DNA of 9,144 nt from DASUSF01 sp036375275 (GTDB lineage Bacteria > Pseudomonadota > Alphaproteobacteria > Geminicoccales > Geminicoccaceae): NCBI GenBank assembly GCA_036375275.1, contig DASUSF010000433.1, forward strand, positions 1 through 9,144, given 5' to 3'. The position numbers were made by a program, and so were the translations under genes. Under the pieces are notes generated by a model. The model ran no database searches and had not been told where the DNA came from. It was given only the letters and a program-made list of their open reading frames with translations. This document shows, piece after piece, positions 7,149-9,144 of the stretch. Numbering within the stretch: the first letter of the stretch is position 1; each line of letters opens with the position of its first letter.

Positions 7149-7212
7149 CAAGGGGGCGACCCGCGCCGGCCAGGGTGTCGGCTCAGACGCAAACCGCCGT
7201 CGGGAGAGGACA

Positions 7213-8259
7213 ATGTCTGTTCATGCGCGCGTTCTGGGAGCTGGTGCCGCCGCCGCCTTGGCGGGCACGGCGGCGTTCGCGGCCGACCACCGCGAAGCGC
7301 CGCGAATCAGCGAGTTTCCGCCTGCCGACATCGGCGACATCTACGCGTTCCGGGCGCCCGCCGCGCCGAACCGGCTGGTGCTCGTGATGACGGTGAACGG
7401 GATCAGCGATCCCGAGTTCGCCGGCAGCTACCTGTTCTCGCCTCGGGTCCGCTACACCTTCACCATCGACACCGATGCCGACGCGATCCCCAACCGCCGG
7501 ATCGACGTCACCTTCACCGAGCCGCAGGGCGGCGCGCAGGAGTTCCGGGCCCGCTTCCCGCAGGGCATCACGGTCGACGGGTCGACCACTCCGCCGACCG
7601 TGTCGCCCGCCGGCCCGGCCGAGCCGGTGATCGTCGAGGGCCCGGGCATCCTCGCCTTCGCCGGACCGCGCGACGACCCGTTCTTCTTCGATGCCGTGGG
7701 CTTCAACCGCTTCAGGGCCGGCAGCGGCACCTTCAGCGGCGACGACAGCTTCGGCGAGCACAACGTCTCGGCGATCGTGCTCGAGTTCCCGATCCGCCTG
7801 GTCGACGACGGCGACGGCCTGCTCGAGATCGGCGGGCTGACCACCCGCCGGATGGCTGGCCAGTATCCAGCCGACGACCGCCGCCTCGACCGGACGGGCG
7901 TCCCGGCGGTCAGCACGGCGTTCATCCCGACCGACCAGCGGGACGACTTCAACCGCGGCCTGTTCAAGGACGATGCCGCAGACTTCGCGGACGAGATCGT
8001 GGCGTCGCTGCAGGCGCCCCCGTATGAGACGCCGCAGGAGAACATCGACATCCTCGCGTCGGTCGCGATCCCGGACACGCTCAAGCTCGACCTCGAGCAG
8101 CCGATCGGCTTCCCCAACGGCCGTGCGCTCGAGGACGACGTCATCGACACCCTGCTGGGCCTGATCCTGGACGGCCCGATCGGCGACGGCGTCGATTCCA
8201 ACGACCGCGCGTTCCTCGACACCTTCCCCTATCTCGCCCCGCCTTTCCAGGCGCCATGA
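7213..8259 (+). CDS. Secreted DUF4331 domain protein
   Basis: A 348-residue protein matching the DUF4331 family, whose function is unknown. Residues 1-23 form a signal peptide: an Ala-rich core from VLGAGAAAALAG to an AFA cleavage site, followed at once by DHREAP (25-30), the family's characteristic mature N-terminus. Further family-like blocks are DIGDIYAFRAP (39-49), the acidic strand IDTDADAIPNRRIDVTF (85-101), AGPRDDPFFFD (150-160), a stretch near EHNVSAIVLEFPIRLV, and the closing FPYLAPP. Many Asp residues in loops suggest metal (perhaps calcium) binding, which is my inference. ATG 7213 was chosen because it gives a clean signal peptide and has GGGAG 6 bases upstream; the frame is open from a TTG at 7114, but that overlaps the S4 gene and would bury the signal peptide. 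Its stop overlaps the ATG of the TPR gene (ATGA). Likely periplasmic or exported. Confidence 0.9.
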   Translation: MSVHARVLGAGAAAALAGTAAFAADHREAPRISEFPPADIGDIYAFRAPAAPNRLVLVMTVNGISDPEFAGSYLFSPRVRYTFTIDTDADAIPNRRIDVTFTEPQGGAQEFRARFPQGITVDGSTTPPTVSPAGPAEPVIVEGPGILAFAGPRDDPFFFDAVGFNRFRAGSGTFSGDDSFGEHNVSAIVLEFPIRLVDDGDGLLEIGGLTTRRMAGQYPADDRRLDRTGVPAVSTAFIPTDQRDDFNRGLFKDDAADFADEIVASLQAPPYETPQENIDILASVAIPDTLKLDLEQPIGFPNGRALEDDVIDTLLGLILDGPIGDGVDSNDRAFLDTFPYLAPPFQAP

Positions 8260-9144
8260 GCGACGCGCGCCCGGCCGGCCCGGTCGGCCGGGCGCGCACC
8301 ACCTCCCGAGCCGGCATGCCCGGCCTCGCCGCGGCGGTTCTGCTCGGCCTGGTCGCGAGCGCGGGGGCCGAGCCCCACCTCCCCGAGCACGACGACGTGG
8401 TCCTCGAGCGCCTGCCGGCCGCCGACGATCCCCGGGTGCGCGAGGCGCGCCGGCTGGCGCGCGCGCTCGATCGGCAGAGCCCGGATCCCGAAGCCTCGCT
8501 GGAGGTCGCGCGACGCTACGTCGATCTCGGCCGGAGCGAAGCCGACCCGCGCTTCTTCGGCCTCGCCGAGGGCGTGCTCGCGCCCTGGCTCGATGCCCCG
8601 GACCCGCCCCCCGCGATCCGGCTCGAGCGCGCCGCGCTCCGCCGAGCCCGGCACGACTTCGATGGCGCCCTCGCGGATCTCGACGCGATCCTCGCGGTCC
8701 GGCCGAACGACGTGCAGGCTCATCTCGACCGCGCCGCCCTGCTGGAGGCGCTCGGCGACTACGCCGCCGCCGAGCAGGCCTGCATCCGGGTGCTCCGGCT
8801 GTACCCGGGCCTGGTCGCCGTCGCCTGCATCACCAGTGCCCGAAGCCTCGCCGGCCTGGCGCGGCCAAGCCACGACGCCCTCGCCGCCGCCGTCGAGGCG
8901 GCGCCGGCGGACGATCCGACCCGCTTCTGGGCGCTCACCATCCTCGGCGAGATCGCGGCCCGGCTCGGCGACCGGGCCGCGGCCGAGCGCCACTTCAGGG
9001 AAGCGCTCGGTTCCGGCGCGCGCGACGTCTACCTCCTCGGAGCCTACGCCGACCTGCTGCTCGACCAGGACCGGGCCGAGGACGCGCTGGACCTGCTGGA
9101 GGGCGAGGAGCGCGCCGACGGCCTCCTGCTCCGGCGCACGATCG
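8256..9144 (+). CDS. Exported tetratricopeptide repeat protein, 3' end cut off
   Basis: An open frame of 296 codons running off the window with no stop. It begins at the ATG sharing bases with the DUF4331 stop. Residues 1-38 read as a signal peptide with an Arg-containing start, hydrophobic core LAAAVLLGLVASAG (24-37) and cleavage after AGA (38). TPR-like helix pairs lie at about 121-152 (RARHDFDGALADLDAILAVRP), 153-186 (LEALGDYAAAEQACIRVLRLYP), 222-255 (LTILGEIAARLGDRAAAERHF) and 256-289. TPR proteins are protein-interaction scaffolds; the partner is probably the coupled DUF4331 protein or a membrane protein further downstream. Start uncertainty: there is little Shine-Dalgarno sequence before 8256, and a strong hairpin occupies codons 4-14. 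An alternative ATG at 8316 (residue 21) keeps the hydrophobic core but loses the positive charges. I favour 8256 because of the coupling and the charged N-terminus. Confidence 0.85.
   Translation, partial: MSDARPAGPVGRARTTSRAGMPGLAAAVLLGLVASAGAEPHLPEHDDVVLERLPAADDPRVREARRLARALDRQSPDPEASLEVARRYVDLGRSEADPRFFGLAEGVLAPWLDAPDPPPAIRLERAALRRARHDFDGALADLDAILAVRPNDVQAHLDRAALLEALGDYAAAEQACIRVLRLYPGLVAVACITSARSLAGLARPSHDALAAAVEAAPADDPTRFWALTILGEIAARLGDRAAAERHFREALGSGARDVYLLGAYADLLLDQDRAEDALDLLEGEERADGLLLRRTI
8265..8297 (+). repeat. Strong GC-only inverted repeat at the DUF4331/TPR junction
   Basis: GCGCGCCCGGCCG (8265-8277) is the exact reverse complement of 8285-8297. The centre can extend the stem by a G-U and a C-G pair, leaving a 3-base loop: about 15 pairs, all G/C apart from one wobble. 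It starts 6 bases after the DUF4331 stop. There is no T-run after it, so it is not a standard intrinsic terminator. It may set the level of the downstream gene, protect the upstream message, or be a dispersed repeat. Confidence 0.6.

Noticed and set aside
7175..7387. Small GTG-started frame (70 codons) overlapping the DUF4331 start
   Set aside because: Out of frame with the signal peptide, Arg/Pro-rich, no ribosome site at proper distance.
8229..8993. Minus-strand frame (254 codons) opposite the TPR gene
   Set aside because: No motif, and it competes with a plus-strand frame having a signal peptide and TPR helices; treated as an antisense shadow.

Overview
The window is a GC-rich (about 70% by eye), densely packed bacterial chromosomal segment. 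The gene content and protein style suggest an alphaproteobacterium, perhaps Rhodospirillales- or Geminicoccales-like. The main support is a SUV3-type helicase translationally coupled to a small S4-domain protein, a pairing I know from alphaproteobacteria, together with the very high GC at third codon positions. The taxonomy is inference. I see no mobile element, CRISPR array, tRNA or rRNA.

Layout: (1) 2-1369, + strand, the C-terminal five-sixths of an AMP-forming acyl-CoA synthetase cut by the window edge. (2) 1442-2263, + strand, a six-helix DUF1206 membrane protein, preceded by a short leader rich in inverted repeats, one of which pairs with its ribosome binding site. (3) 2309-4225, - strand, the complete chaperone gene htpG (Hsp90), convergent with the DUF1206 gene. 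(4) A 146-base divergent promoter region, 4226-4371, with heat-shock-like promoter elements facing both ways. (5) 4372-6855 and 6852-7124, + strand, the SUV3-like RNA helicase and the Hsp15-like S4 RNA-binding protein, overlapping by ATGA. (6) 7213-8259 and 8256-9144, + strand, a secreted DUF4331 protein and a secreted TPR protein, also overlapping by ATGA; the TPR gene runs off the right edge and has no stop in the window.

Functional reading: htpG plus the helicase/S4 pair form a divergent block that may be co-induced by heat or other proteotoxic stress, since Hsp15 is itself a heat-shock protein in E. coli. The DUF4331-TPR pair is an exported two-protein module of unknown function. In other genomes I recall it next to a HupE/UreJ-type membrane protein, which would lie just beyond the right edge if present. 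The most unusual DNA signal is a 13-bp perfect, all-GC inverted repeat (8265-8297) directly after the DUF4331 stop codon, inside or just before the start of the TPR gene.
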